The translations under genes were made by a program, and so were the position numbers. From the NCBI GenBank assembly GCA_007922195.1, contig ML681963.1, positions 136,020,173-136,084,172 on the forward strand: a stretch of DNA of 64,000 nt. Reading direction: 5' to 3'. Under the pieces are notes generated by a model. That model was not told where the DNA came from, did not search any database, and worked only from the letters and a program-made list of their open reading frames with translations. Within the stretch, counting starts at the first letter, position 1. Every line of letters begins with the position of its first letter. This stretch comes from Podocnemis expansa. Lineage: Eukaryota; Chordata; Testudines; Podocnemididae. Shown here in pieces: positions 46,803-57,808 of this stretch.

Positions 46803-47300
46803 AGTGATACTGTAGACATGACCTTAGATGAACTGCCTCCTTGAGCTCCGATTTCTCAAATCCAGCCTAGGTTGTGAGACAGCTGCTGATGCTTCCATGA
46901 TGTTTCTGAGCTGAGCTGCTCATTCTCAATGCTGGCCTGTCCTATATTTGCTCAATATAGAATACAGCAGAGAGAAGACACAAACAGCAATGTTGACCAG
47001 TTGGGATTCAAGGAGTATCACCAGTGGTCTTGCCAATCAGGTTGACTTTGAAGGAGGTTGAGTAGCCAGAAGGCTGCTTGGAGGGTGCAACACATCCTTT
47101 ACACATGCTTTAGGTTATGTGCAGGCACAGGGACAAGGAGAGAGTAAGGAACATGAGCAGATGACATAGTGAGGTAAAGGAAGCTCAAATATCCCTTGAG
47201 CTCAGAAATTCTCAGTGTGGTCCTGAAAAAACTGTAGTACCCAGTCCCATGGCAAGAAGTGATACTCACAACACCTCATTTTTAAAGCACTTTCCAAATT
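46803..47300. other. No gene seen
   Basis: Nothing recognised. Confidence 0.5.
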
Positions 47301-47402
47301 CAATCAATCAATCAATCAAATCATAGGGCTAGAAGGGACCTCATGAGATCATCAAGTCCAACCCCCTGGGAATTGAACCCAGGACCTTCTGCATGTTAAG
47401 CA
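47301..47402 (-). mobile_element. CR1 3' end preceded by (CAAT)n
   Basis: 'caatcaatcaatcaatcaa' (47301-47319) abuts 'tcatagggctagaagggacc' and 'gatcatcaagtccaacccc', the reverse of a CR1 3' end. The 4-bp repeat sits where CR1 terminal repeats normally lie. Confidence 0.7.
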
Positions 47403-47822
47403 AAATTCATTATCACAGCACCAATGTGATGTAGTTAAGAACTACTGTGTTACATACTATGTGTTGAGAAACAAGGGGCTTGATTGCCACAATCCTTACT
47501 CTGTAGCATGTTTGAAGGAACAGGGCATATCCTCTCCTCCCTTAGTTCCCTAGTTGGCTGTGTTCCAGCTGTAACTCTTGCCATAGTGGAGGAAGTCAGG
47601 ACTACATGCCCAATGGTTCTTTCTGTGAGCAAGTGGGTAGGAAGGACTGTTGGCTATGCCCCTGCATGCCAGACAGAGTAGTTGCCTACATTCACAATGG
47701 GGATGAAAGGATGAAGTAACTTACTTTTCCTCCAGGACACTGGGAGAAGTTGTGACTCATGGAGGTGGCCCTGAATTCCAGTGCCCCCACAGGCTGGCTT
47801 AGAATAATGCAGGTTACTCACT

Positions 47823-48208
47823 GGCTGTGTTCACGCAGCCCTCTTATTTCTAAACAACAGAGGTTGTTTTGAAATAAGATTTAGGCTGTTCACACAATGC
47901 ACAGTTGTTTCGGAACAACGGGAACCGTTGTTTCGAAACAAGTTAAACCCCATGTGGGGACAAAACAATGTTGTTTTGAAACAACTTGTTTCAAAACAAC
48001 GCCGTGCAAACACGTTGTTTCGAAACAATGGTGACTTGTTTCGAAATAACTGTTGCCTGAACCTGCTATTTTGCTTTGAGCTTTTTTCCTTAATTCGAAT
48101 TAACAAACTGTTAATTCAAATTAAGTTATTTCAAAATAAGGCCTTATTTCGATACAAGTTGTTTCGAAACAACCGTATCGAAATAACCCCCTGTGTGTGA
48201 ATACAGCC
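47823..48208. mobile_element. Harbinger-type MITE (TTTCGAAACA family), complete
   Basis: The ends GGCTGTGTTCACGC and GTGTGTGAATACAGCC are flanked by ACT on both sides (47820-47822 and 48209-48211). The interior is TTGTTTCGAAACAA and TTATTTCGATAC palindromes. 386 bp. It is the intact guide for what is missing in the gap at 20.2 kb. Confidence 0.85.
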
Positions 48209-48234
48209 ACTGACTCTTGTTCAGGGTGGAGTGT

Positions 48235-48292
48235 AAAAGCACAATCTAGATCTGAGTGACTTGTCCCAGGTCACAGAGGTTGCAAGGTTAGA
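48235..48292 (-). mobile_element. MIR fragment
   Basis: 'gagtgacttgtcccaggtca' followed by 'cagaggttgcaaggttaga' is the reverse of the 'tgtgaccttgggcaagtca' region of a MIR. Confidence 0.6.
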
Positions 48293-48759
48293 ATTCAAGA
48301 ATTCACTGCCCTCAGTCCACATCTAGTTTCTGACGACTTCTATTGCATCAAAGTCAGCAGCCATTCAGTAAGGCATTTAAACTTCCTTAGGTCACTTGGT
48401 TTTTCCCCATACACAGACAGCTGAAATCTCTTTGCCTTTCGCCTCAAATACTTTGCCTCAAATGCCTGTCAAATAACACCAGATTGTGTGTGTCTTTTCT
48501 TGTTCTCTTCCTTTTCACTTTACAACTGCAAAGTATTAAAAAGTTAGTACAAAAATGGTATGTGATAAATAATGTGGAAGAGCCCTTGGAAGAGCTATAA
48601 AGTGTTCTTTCATTCTTGCCTCCCCTTAGATGTGCAGGTGCAGGCAGTAAGGCAGGAGTGTAGAAAGAAACTCTTAGCCTTCTAGACAGTATAATTTCCA
48701 AAGCTGATATAATGGTCAAACAGCATATGAACATACCAGCCCCTTTCTGTCTGTCATCA

Positions 48760-49110
48760 TTCTTGCCTTATTGTCCTGGGCTTTGCTTTGTTCGCTGCGA
48801 GTGGGCATGCTCTGTTTCTCAGCTGTATGCCAGCAGACATGTTGGCGCACTGCCCACCTTAAGTACCGTGTAGGCAGGATGGCGCCTCCAATACTTAAAA
48901 CAATATTTAATGTTTTACATCATTTTGGGCCCACGGATTATTTTCCAAATCCATGAAGTACCAGTGGATCAGCATGTGGTTTGCTAATGCTGTACCAGGA
49001 AATAATGCATGAGAGGAAGAGATTAGTGATCGGCGCTCAAGAAATTATAGCCGGCATTAGCAACAGAATAACGTACAGCATGTGATAACCTTCTCCTCCT
49101 GTGCTCTGCA
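48760..49110. other. Candidate conserved non-coding element
   Basis: The stretch lacks transposon words and simple repeats and keeps several CpGs ('gtgatcggcgctcaagaaat', 'tagccggcattagcaacag', 'gaataacgtacagcatgtg') in an AT-rich neighbourhood where CpG is otherwise largely decayed outside young elements. No coding frame of note. Inference only. Confidence 0.25.
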
Positions 49111-49995
49111 GAGCATCTCACAATGAGCTTGGGGAGGGGAAAAGCACACATAGAGGTAAAGAATCTGCACCCAGCTTCAACATTGTTCCTTCATGTATAT
49201 AATTTCAATCCCTACCTTCCAAAAGAAATCTTCTAAAAAACAGAAGTGTATTTTGAAACTGCTGTGAAGAAAGTTACCAAAACCTCACTAGGAATGTGAT
49301 TTGTGTTTTGAAGAGCAGTGTAGTTTAAAATGAGAATTCACATCTACCTACCACATTCATGGGGATAATGTAGCCAGACAGCTGGAAAATGTCAACATCA
49401 TCCTGAGAGTGCATACAAAAACACAATGACCTTTCTGTGAAAGGTGACTAATTTTTGGATGACTCCTATAGGCCTGATTCTGTGGCCACTGAAGTCAGAA
49501 GCAAAACTACCATTGACTTCAATGAGAATCAAGGCATTTATTGAGAAGTGAATAGAACGGTGGTTACATCTTAGATAATTATAAAATTACAAATTTTACA
49601 TAAATCACTGAATGAAAACAATATTTAATATGGAGACATAATTAGAAAATTGCCTCTGTTAAAATAAAAGCTTATATTACAACTCTTACCTCCAGCCTAT
49701 GATGACAACAGAGCTATTCTAGGGTTAAATTTGGCCTGATGTCTTCCAAGTCTTATCTGATTAGTTTATTAAAAAAAATTTGCTTTCAGCATTGTAAGCC
49801 CTTCAGAATCAATATTGAAGGGAAGAAAGTCTTATTTGGGTCTGAAAAACTTGCAGAAGCAGGTGAGTTCTGATTTCAAAATCTGAATTTGGTGAGGATA
49901 GGCAGAACTTAAAAGAAAAAACAAAAAGTAACAAGTTTTAAATATCTTAACTGACTTGCTGTGATTACATTTAGAAAAATCAGGTTTCAGCTTGT
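49111..49995. other. No gene seen
   Basis: A weak old-repeat word pair at 49465-49545 ('ggcctgattctgtggccact', 'ccattgacttcaatgagaat'). Otherwise nothing. Confidence 0.45.
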
Positions 49996-49999
49996 AAAC

Positions 50000-50262
50000 T
50001 CCTTATTAATTATTTGTATCATAATTGTTCCTAGATCCTTCAGCTGAGAATGAAATGCCAATATGCTAGACACTGTACATATTACAACAAAAGACAGCAA
50101 AAATCTAATTATGTAAATAAGGTTGGCGGATAAAGGAGTTTCCATATCCACATTTATAGATGGGGAAATGAAGAGAGTAATTAAGCAACTTGCGAGTCAC
50201 ACAAGAAGCAGGCTATGGAATCCAAATCTCTAGAGTCCCAGTTCTGAGCCTGAGAGCCCATT
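50000..50262 (-). mobile_element. MIR/L2-type SINE, reverse orientation
   Basis: In order on +: 'tgctagacactgtacatatt', 'tttatagatggggaaatgaa', 'aagcaacttgcgagtcacac', 'ggctatggaatccaaatct' and 'agagtcccagttctgagcc'. Together they are the reverse of a long MIR-type repeat of sauropsid genomes. Confidence 0.7.
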
Positions 50263-50498
50263 CTTATAACATGACAATTCCTGTTGTTTTTCAGTTGGAC
50301 TACTTCCAAGAAGATGATGAGCAAAAATGTGACCCCAAATTTACCATGGTAGTCACTGAGCAGAAAAAATATTGAACACCAAGATGTCCTATTAAGCAGT
50401 AGCTATTTGTGTCAGCACCTCAGCTAAAGAATATTTATTGAAATATAGTTTAAAGTCTAGAACTGATTTTTAATAATAAAACATAAAATTGGAATTTT

Positions 50499-50632
50499 AG
50501 GCCCAGATTCAATAGAGCACTTAAGCATGTGTTTAAGTCCACTCCTACTCAGCACATCACTTAAATAAATCCCACTAAAGTCAATAAAATTTAAGCATCT
50601 GTTTAAGTACTTTTCTGATTCTGGACTTTAAT
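50499..50632. repeat. Ancient palindromic repeat ('cacttaagcatgtgtttaag')
   Basis: 'cacttaagcatgtgtttaag' meets 'taagcatctgtttaagtac' in reverse around 'cactaaagtcaataaaattt'. Related words occur at 53545-53605, 56125-56185 and 59060-59165. Confidence 0.5.
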
Positions 50633-51740
50633 TGGCAATACCACCATAAATAACAGATGCAGCCCAATGAATATTGAAATGAAAATGTTAGTTTTCAGCA
50701 AAAAAGCTATATAACGACCTGTTCAAAGCAAATTTCATCAATTAGTCTTGAGTAGTAAAATTTCCTACAGGATCTTTCATAAGCTTGAGAAAACATTTGT
50801 CCTTTTTGGTTCTGGATTCCTATCTCCTCATTGCAACATGTAGCAGGTTCAGAGTTTTAAAAGTGTCTTTGAGTGTGTTCTCTTATATAGGTTTTAAGGA
50901 TAAGGTTGTTAAGAAGGAAAGTATAAATTTAGTCTTAATGCCATAGCAAAGGCTTCTATATCCAATAGGACAAATTTGTTAGTTTAAAGAACTCCAGTAC
51001 AAATGATTATGCCCTTCTCACTGCAACCCACATCTGAAATAGCGTATGTGCACCTTAAATATCATTTTGGTACAATATGTTTTGTCTGAATAGCTGTAGA
51101 ATCACTAGAGAACACAGAATTAACTTAATATAGTATTTGTGTTCCAAATATGTGTTCTTGCTCTCAAGAATATTTCCCCTAAAATTTGATAGGGAACCCT
51201 GTGCTACTTTGTAGTATGATCCATTTCAAGTGTGTTTTAGGAAGGTGGGTAATCCTATACTGTTCACAGTTTTATAAGAGTCCAGGCAATTTGAATTAAT
51301 AGTGTAAAAGTATAGCACTTGCCATAAACATTGAGCAGTTGCTTTATTACACTTGTCAAGTGCATTCCTCTCTTTGGTCACAGTTATGGTTAAACAAAGA
51401 ATTTAACAACAACAAAAAAACTAACTGGCAGTTCACAATAAAACAGTGGACTGGTAAAAAAAAAATCACAGAACCAGAAACATGGAGAATCTATTGGATA
51501 CCCTTAACTGTATTTCTTTATTTTTCTAACATACTATGGCTATTAGTCCAAATATAATTTCCTGTAAGTACTATCACATGCTTGTGGCATCTTCCATTTT
51601 GAAATTTATGACTGAGCTGTATACCAAAATATTAGAAACTGGAAAACCATGTTTTAAAATGATTGCACAGTAAATGATAAAAGTATCATATAGCCCTGTT
51701 GCTGTCTTTCAGGTTCATCTGACTAGACAATATTCTCTTT
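50633..51740. other. No gene seen
   Basis: AT-rich; nothing recognised. Confidence 0.5.
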
Positions 51741-52075
51741 GGCTACGTCTACACTTAGAAGGTTAGTTTGAAGCACCTTAATTTGGACAAATTAAAGCGA
51801 ACTAATAATGATTAGTTGGAATTTAGGTAATTCAAACTAACATGCCCCACTAAGAAAACCAATTTGAACTAGCATGTCCATGGACAGGACTTGCTAGTTC
51901 AAATTAGGAGAGGGGAATCATGGGAAGTGTGGCAACATGGAACCGAAGAAGGGCCATGCCATCACCCAGAGCCGGGCAGTGGGGAAAGCATTCACACCTG
52001 GCTCTAGCTCTGCCGAGCTGGTGGGGAAGAAGGCATCCCCTGCCTGGCGCCAGCCCTGCTGCGGACTAGACTAGA
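51741..52075. mobile_element. Harbinger-type element, left half only
   Basis: It starts GGCTACGTCTACACTTAG. Palindromic subterminal words follow ('tagtttgaa', 'attcaaact'). Then comes the leader shared with the autonomous-type copy: 'ggacaggacttgctagttca', 'ggagaggggaatcatggg', 'aagtgtggcaacatggaa'. Similarity to the 5892 element continues to 'gcatcccctgcctgg' and stops at about 52075. No right end. Confidence 0.75.
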
Positions 52076-52734
52076 TTCATTATCTCAGCCAAACACTTAG
52101 CATGGGATGGGAATCCTGGGATCTTCTGTTTCATCCCCTGATTCCTGACAGAGGGGGATTCAACCCCATCACACGTGTTGCTATTACTCCTCCAGCAATT
52201 GCTTCAGAGAACTTTTAAAAATATCTAGTTAATCAGTTGTTACTGTTTGAAAGGGCAGGTGGAATCACCAAACTTATTTTTAAGTCTGCACGGACTACAA
52301 TGACTCCTTCTAGCACATGTTTTTCTATCCCCAGTATGTTGTCTGAATGGTGGATACTTTATTGTCCACATAATGCAAATTAGTTGATTTTATTTCCTGA
52401 CATTTAGATTTGCCTTTTCCAAGCCCTGTTCCATAGCACACTGAAGCCTGGAGGTGCTTTGATTCAGGCCCCTATTCTCCTTGTAACTAGGAACTTTTTT
52501 ATTAATGTCAGTAACCCCTCCTACCCTTGCTTCTAATTTCTTCTCCCTCTTAAGTACTCTTGGGCTTTCTCAATAGCTCCCCACTTCAGATCTGATTATT
52601 TCAAACTCTCCTTCTGATTTCCCATGTTTTCACCTACTCTGCCATCAACATTCATGCTCTTGTTAATTTCACCTCGGCTTTCCATCAACTAATACGCCTA
52701 ATCTGAAAGATAACAGAGCAAATAATTAAGCAAT

Positions 52735-52915
52735 CAATTTGCAAACACCTAAATAATAAGGTAATAAGTAGCAGTCAGCATGGATTTGTCACGAACAAAT
52801 CATGTCAAACCAACTTGACAGCTTTGTTTGACAAAATAACAAGTCTTGTGAATGGAGAGAGGTGGTATATTTTGACTTTAGTAAGACTTCTGATACCACC
52901 TGACATTAGGGAAGT
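52735..52915 (+). mobile_element. CR1 LINE, internal reverse-transcriptase fragment
   Basis: 'aagtagcagtcagcatggat', 'tttgtcacgaacaaatcatg', 'tcaaaccaacttgacagct' and 'tattttgactttagtaagac' correspond to the RT segment of the form SQHGF..K.S..TNL, with a damaged DFSKAF box at the end. A CR1 3' end follows at 53160. Confidence 0.75.
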
Positions 52916-53159
52916 AAGAAACCATTTAAACTATTATAACTATATTGGTTAACCTTTTAACTGATATAATTTTGTGTCTCCCCCCACCATCCACATTCTC
53001 AGTCACCAGGTAGTGCCCCCATTTCAAACCTGTGGTCCTTGGTGTTTCACAGAGGGGCACTGTGCAGCTGGGCCTCAACCTCCTCAGGCAGCTGCATCAG
53101 CATGACTGCCTCTACCCTGACTCAATGCCATCACCGTGGAGACTGAGTGGCCATGCTCT

Positions 53160-53231
53160 TTTGTGCGGGTGGTTGGACTAGATGACTTCCCGAGTTCCTT
53201 CCAACCCTAATCTTTTATGATTCTATGATTG
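53160..53231 (+). mobile_element. CR1 LINE, 3'-terminal fragment
   Basis: 'gtggttggactagatgactt', 'ccttccaaccctaatctttt' and 'atgattctatgatt'. Possibly the end of the same insertion as 52735-52915 with an internal deletion or replacement. Confidence 0.8.
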
Positions 53232-54060
53232 CATTTCACAACTACTACACCACTGGGCTGTATTAATGTGACTTTCCATACCTATATTTTACATTGTATC
53301 TGCATTATTCTGTTGCACTTACTATGTAAATATAGTTACACAGATTGTCTTCCAGTTGAGTAGCACCTTTAAGCCTTTCTATTTTATTAAACTTTTAGGT
53401 TTACAAAGTCTAAAAAACGTATTGTTTTATCCAGTGTCACAAAGAGTGTTGGATTTATTTAATGTAATTAGCTAATATATTTCAAAAAACAAAATTAGAC
53501 CTTTTGTTTAAAAAAAATCTTTTCTTTTGTAGAATTAAAAATTAGGGCCCAATGCACAAAAGCTTTTAAGCATCTCTGTTCAGTTGAGCACTTAAGCATA
53601 AGCCTAAAGTTAAAAATGCTTAAATGTCCATATCTAAATAGGGACAGACTACAGCATGCAAAGGGAACAGAGCAGAAGCAATATCTTGACATTTGAGATG
53701 GGTCTCAGACTGTCATAGGAGTAAAAAGTTGTCGAAAGGCCATTTAAAAAGATAATGAAAAACAGCAATATGTTGAGTTGAAGGTGGTGTCTAGTCTGGT
53801 GCAACTAGTTTGGTGCTACTTCTGGTCCTGTTTAACATTTTTAAGGGAACATTCTAATGCCCTATTTATGTTGAATGTTATCTTGCTTCACAAGTTCTCT
53901 TAATAAAATCAGTAAGACTGCTTGCCAACTAAAGTACTACCTAACTTGAACAGAAGTATCAGAATTTGTCCTTTCCTGAGTAATTTGGAAGAGATAATGC
54001 ACAATAGCTTTATCTGCAAGCTCTATTAATCTAGAAAGAGTTGTATAAACCAACAAAGAC
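53232..54060. other. No gene seen
   Basis: One old palindromic-repeat relic at 53545-53605 ('ggcccaatgcacaaaagc', 'gagcacttaagcataagcc'). Otherwise nothing. Confidence 0.45.
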
Positions 54061-54063
54061 AAA

Positions 54064-54532
54064 GGCTATGTATACATTTACAAAATTAATTTGAAGTAGT
54101 TAATTCAAAATAATGAGTTTGAATTTAATTCAAAGTTATTATTTCAAATTAGCACTACTTTGAAGTAATTATTTTGAATTAGGAATCCAGTGAAGACTCT
54201 CTAATTCAAAATAAAATGGGCTTTATTAATTCAATGTAGAGAGTCTTCGCTAGAATCTCTATTTGAAATAAGGGAAGGCAGGCAAAAGAATAGGGAAATT
54301 AGTTCGAATTAAACCTGTTCCGTGGCTTCAAATGGCTTAATTCGAACTAATTACTTTGAAGTAAGCAATACTTTGAAGTAAAAGGAGGTTTTATTATATC
54401 AGATTAGCAGTTCTTTATTTCAAATTAAGGAACTGCTTAATTCAAAATAATAAAATGCCTCCTTGGCCAGGGAGTGAGTATTTCAAATTAAGCCTCCTTA
54501 ATTTGAAATAACTTGTAAGTGTTGACATAGCC
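54064..54532. mobile_element. Harbinger-type MITE, complete
   Basis: The ends GGCTATGTATACATTTAC and 'gtaagtgttgacatagcc' are flanked by AAA on both sides (54061-54063 and 54533-54535). The interior is dense in 'aattcaaa', 'tttgaatt' and 'ttgaagta' palindromes. 469 bp, no ORF. Closest in style to the 8112 element. Confidence 0.8.
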
Positions 54533-54535
54533 AAA

Positions 54536-56185
54536 GGAATAATAGAAAGAGACTTAATGAGCCTGGAGACATTGGCAGAAAATAATGGACAGAAATTCAG
54601 GTTGCGAAAAAAAAAGATACCACATTTACTACAAAAATAATTACATATGGGTATTCAGTGGAAGGTGCAGGAGAAAGTCATAACCAAAGGTAAAGCTGAA
54701 GACAGAAATTATGGCCAACATTTCCATTGGCCACATTACAATGTTTGAAATAGCTCATTTCATGAAAGGAGACATACTGTAGTACAACCATCTGTACATA
54801 GCTCAGATTCAAGTTCCAGTCTTGCAATGGATAATATGAAACTGCTGCATTGTACCAATGCAAATGAAGTCAACAGTTTTATGTGAGTGTAGCAATCTAG
54901 CCATGAATTCTTAGACATAATATTGAACCCTTAGAGCCAAACCTTGGAATTGTGGCATTTCCTTTGCCCCAGTCTGATTTTACTCAGCTCTTTATAAACT
55001 CTATCTAAACGGTTGCCTTTTCGCTGGAGCTACTGATAGTACTGAAAAAGTGGCAGGCTACTGGATAGGACAAAACCACTGCTTAAAATTATTCAGAATT
55101 CAAATTAAAGGAGCAAAAATTCCCTTCTGATATTTCAGGGTACTACTTTTAATCTAAGTTTTGCTTTAAACAATAAAAAAACTATGTGTATTATAGAGAA
55201 AAGAAATAGATCATTCCCAGACCTGACTTACAATGAATAAAGTTCTTTTGCTGTAGAAACAGCCATGTTGGTGCAGGCATGATAGCTGAAAGCATAATTG
55301 TATCTGCCTTTACTGCACTAACCTCTGAACTGAAGTGATATAATTTGAGAACCAGCTGTGTATTTAAACTCATGACACTGTAGCAGGTTTCTAGATCTGT
55401 CATACAAGCATGAAGGGAAGAGCCATTCTTCTTGTTGATTATAATGGCCATCATCTCGAGAGAAAAATAAAATATGTGGCCTGCCGATTGAGACAGGTGC
55501 ATGCTATAGTCACAACTGCAGCATGTGTCAAGTAGTCCGGACAGTGGTATTATGGATAAAACTGAGATTTATTGATTTGTTTATTAAGTAAAAAGGTCCA
55601 AGATAGATAAGTAGAATGGCTTCAAATCCTGTTCACAAAAATTGTTCCAGTTCTTTTTCTGATTTAAAATAAACACTAGCAGTAACAAAAAGTAAGAACA
55701 ATATCTTTCGTAGAACATTGTGCTGGGCTGGGGAGCACAGCACAGTTGGAGTGAGCTAATATTGAACTTTTCAGTCTGAGGGTAGTACCTAAACTAGGGA
55801 GGCTTTTTATACTGAAAAGGAAAAAAAGACAAACTGGTTTTGTTTTGTAGTGGATATTTTGCTTTTACAACCTGTTGATCTTCTTTGCCAAAGAACAGAT
55901 GAAGCATCATTCTAGTCTGTAGACTATACTCTAGTAAATCAAGCAACATGTAAATGCCCATCCAGTTACTTATTTTAGAATTGCTTTTGGACAGTTTATT
56001 TCTAAGAGTTATTTAATGCGTGTGCATCTGTCAGAGCTCAGTGATTATGCAGGTCCAGGGGCCCCAATTAAAACATCTTGAAGACCGCCTATGAACAGAG
56101 AATCTAGGAGGTATTAAGCATACTGTTTTCAGTCCAGCAAAGCACTTAAGCACATGTGCAACTTTAAGCACATAAGCAGTCTCTC
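54536..56185. other. No gene seen
   Basis: Nothing recognised except an old-repeat relic near 56125-56185 ('gcaaagcacttaagcacatg'). Confidence 0.45.
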
Positions 56186-56189
56186 TAAC

Positions 56190-56292
56190 ATAAAAGGAAA
56201 AACAAGCAAGGAGTCTTGTGGCACTTTTAAAGACTAACAAATTTATTTATTGCATGAGCTTTCATGAGAGAAAATTCCACTTCATCAAAGGG
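56190..56292 (+). mobile_element. Turtle-type SINE-like repeat, 3' part
   Basis: 'aacaagcaaggagtcttgtg', 'gcacttttaaagactaaca', 'aatttatttattgcatgagc' and 'aaaattccacttcatcaaag'. Only the head is missing. Confidence 0.85.
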
Positions 56293-56855
56293 TTAAGCAC
56301 ACTCTTAAGTGTTTTGCCAGATCAGCCACAGTGCTCTGCACCTTGCAGGACCAAGTAAGGTACTGGTACTATTTGCAAAACACTGTGTAAATAGCAGTTT
56401 AGTTTGTTTGTTTTTTTTAACGGAATTGTCAGTTTTCAAAAAGCCTTTAAGCCCAAATGTCACTTTTCTATTGAGGCAGATGCTGTCTCTGCCTAAAAGG
56501 ACAGCTACATCACAGTGGTGAACCACTACCAGGTGCATCATGTGTCTAACGTCGCCAATTTCAGCCTTTGCTTTGCGGAAGGAAAAAATGTAATGATATG
56601 ATTTACTCTAACCAAAGGTTTGTCCGCTTCAAAAGAAACCAGGACATCAAATCAGGAACATGGTATTAAGCATACTGCCTCGCTTTTTTGTTTAAAATGC
56701 CTGCCATCTTCAGTTACATAATCTAAAGGTAATGCTATAGAAATTAAAAATGAAGCTATCCATCTCTATTTCTTTGGATCAAACCCTGAAATCCTTTCTT
56801 AGATTTTATTTAGAAAGATTGCTATTGTCATTCTCTGGCAAGGTAAATTAATTTC
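56293..56855. other. No gene seen
   Basis: Overlapping 70- and 78-codon frames of opposite strand. No motif. Confidence 0.45.
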
Positions 56856-56859
56856 CAAA

Positions 56860-56982
56860 GGGATAGCCGTGTTAGTCTAGTCCAGCAAAAAAACCAAGGA
56901 GTCGTGTGGCACTTTAAGACTAACAGATTTATTTTTCGCATGAACTTTTGTGGGAGAAAATCCCACTTCATCAGATGCTTCA
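56860..56982 (+). mobile_element. Turtle-type SINE-like repeat, full length
   Basis: 'aaagggatagccgtgttagt', 'ctagtccagcaaaaaaacca', 'aggagtcgtgtggcacttta', 'agactaacagatttattttt' and 'tcccacttcatcagatgct'. The most complete copy in the window. A piece of the same repeat follows in reverse. Confidence 0.85.
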
Positions 56983-56997
56983 AAGATGGGTGAACTT

Positions 56998-57042
56998 ACC
57001 CATGAAAGTTCACACAAAAAATAAATCTGTTAGTCTTAAGGT
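56998..57042 (-). mobile_element. Inverted partial copy of the adjacent SINE-like repeat
   Basis: 'acccatgaaagttcacacaa' followed by 'aaaataaatctgttagtctt' is the reverse complement of 56910-56960 with few changes. Confidence 0.8.
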
Positions 57043-57364
57043 AAATTAAGACAACAAACAAACAACAAAGCACCACAACAAAAGCAGAAAATAAATATCT
57101 ATTATAAGACTTAAATCCAAGTTTCCCACATTTTCATCAAAGAATAAAAAGCCTCTATTCTGGGATCAGTCATAAGAATTCAGTTCAGAGACATTAGACC
57201 CATCTATCAGAGCTGAACTCAGTGCCATTATCTCCTTTTTTGGGAGCATACGGGAGGTGGCGAAAGAGTTAATTAAATTAAATGAGATAGAACAGAAAAT
57301 CAATTTGTTTCTATAAGGCAGTAGACATCAGTTTTAGAGATTCACTGTAATTGTTGATCTAAAC

Positions 57365-57800
57365 CAGGGGTGGCCAAACTTATGGAACTCAAGAGCCACA
57401 CAAGTTAAATCTTTGAGAGCCGCACTGAAGCATATAGCCATATACTTTTACCTACTGCAAAATTACTTAGTTTAAAATTCATTGCACACTTTAATTTCAT
57501 CATAAAAAGAGGACAAATATTGATGCTACTAATGTCAGATTCTAATAATTACTTAAGGTTACCATGAACACTAGGCCTATACAGTAAAAACTTAGCTGCT
57601 GCTCGATGTAGAAGGCTAAAGGCTAGTGAAGAGTTTTTTAAAATCCCGACCATGCTGCACTTCACCCCACCATCCCAACCCCCTCCTGAACTCTTAGGCT
57701 GGGGCTGCTTTCCTAAATCGATTTGCTGACATTCTTCTGGGAGCCACAATTTTCATTCAAGAGCCACATGTGGCTCCCAAGCCGCAGTTCGCCACACCTG
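57365..57800. mobile_element. hAT-type element with perfect 8-bp target duplication
   Basis: It starts CAGGGGTGGCCAAACTTATG and ends 'gcagttcgccacacctg'. Both flanks are ATCTAAAC (57357-57364 and 57801-57808). Same family as 199-908 and 19868-20054, in opposite orientation. 436 bp, non-coding. Confidence 0.92.
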
Positions 57801-57808
57801 ATCTAAAC

